Assembly: GCA_024278565.1 (NCBI GenBank)
Contig: JAJRSY010000286.1
Coordinates: 1-5,249 of the forward strand
Length of the DNA: 5,249 bases
Reading direction: 5' to 3'
DNA from: Bacteroidota bacterium
GTDB taxonomy: Bacteria > Bacteroidota > Bacteroidia > Flavobacteriales > Flavobacteriaceae
Shown here: positions 5,200 to 5,249 of the stretch, one piece after another
How the letters are laid out: the number at the start of each line of letters is the position of its first letter
Numbering within the stretch: the first letter of the stretch is position 1
Notes under the pieces: model-generated
The model's database searches: none
What the model saw: only the letters and a program-made list of their open reading frames with translations
Told to the model about the DNA's origin: nothing
Program-made: the position numbers and the translations under genes

Positions 5200-5249
5200 G
5201 ACATTGTTTTGATAACTGTTCGTAAAAGTGCACTAAAATTTACAAAAAT

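Overview
The window looks like chromosomal DNA from a marine-type Flavobacteriaceae bacterium (Bacteroidota). The evidence is a PorP/SprF-family outer-membrane protein of type IX secretion/gliding systems, short lipobox signal peptides followed by charged residues, no obvious Shine-Dalgarno sequences, a TAnnTTTG-type promoter box, and short palindromes and repeats of the kind scattered through flavobacterial genomes. Genus cannot be fixed from sequence alone.

Layout. Bases 1-84 are the last 27 codons of a plus-strand gene, followed by a clear intrinsic terminator (106-144). Bases 145-1198 hold no intact gene. This stretch is a graveyard of mobile DNA: a solo copy of a transposon end (246-271), one arm of a perfect 15-bp inverted repeat (352-366), a 16-bp palindrome, the decayed remains of an IS200-like single-strand transposase on the minus strand (571-1014) between two related subterminal hairpins, a dispersed flavobacterial-type repeat, and the other arm of the 15-bp repeat (1158-1172). 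A TetR-family regulator follows (1316-1912), with a candidate autoregulatory operator in its leader.

Between tetR and the convergent PorP/SprF gene sits a well-preserved 140-bp miniature inverted-repeat element (1942-2081). It has 13-bp perfect terminal repeats and an 8-bp target duplication, and the duplicated bases contain the last sense codon and stop codon of the PorP/SprF gene. That gene (2084-3823, minus) encodes an outer-membrane barrel, a long charged coiled coil and a C-terminal SPOR-like domain, an arrangement that suggests a link from the outer membrane to the cell wall. Divergent from it is a lipoprotein histidine phosphatase (3921-4478). This gene converges on, and overlaps by 32 bp, a minus-strand lipoprotein gene resembling the DUF6503 group (4447-5199).

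The three envelope genes are separately transcribed by orientation, so they do not form an operon. They share only an envelope location. I see no defence system, CRISPR array, or tRNA or rRNA gene. The most informative parts are the MITE insertion with its intact target duplication, the layered IS remnants, and the PorP/SprF-coiled-coil-SPOR architecture.
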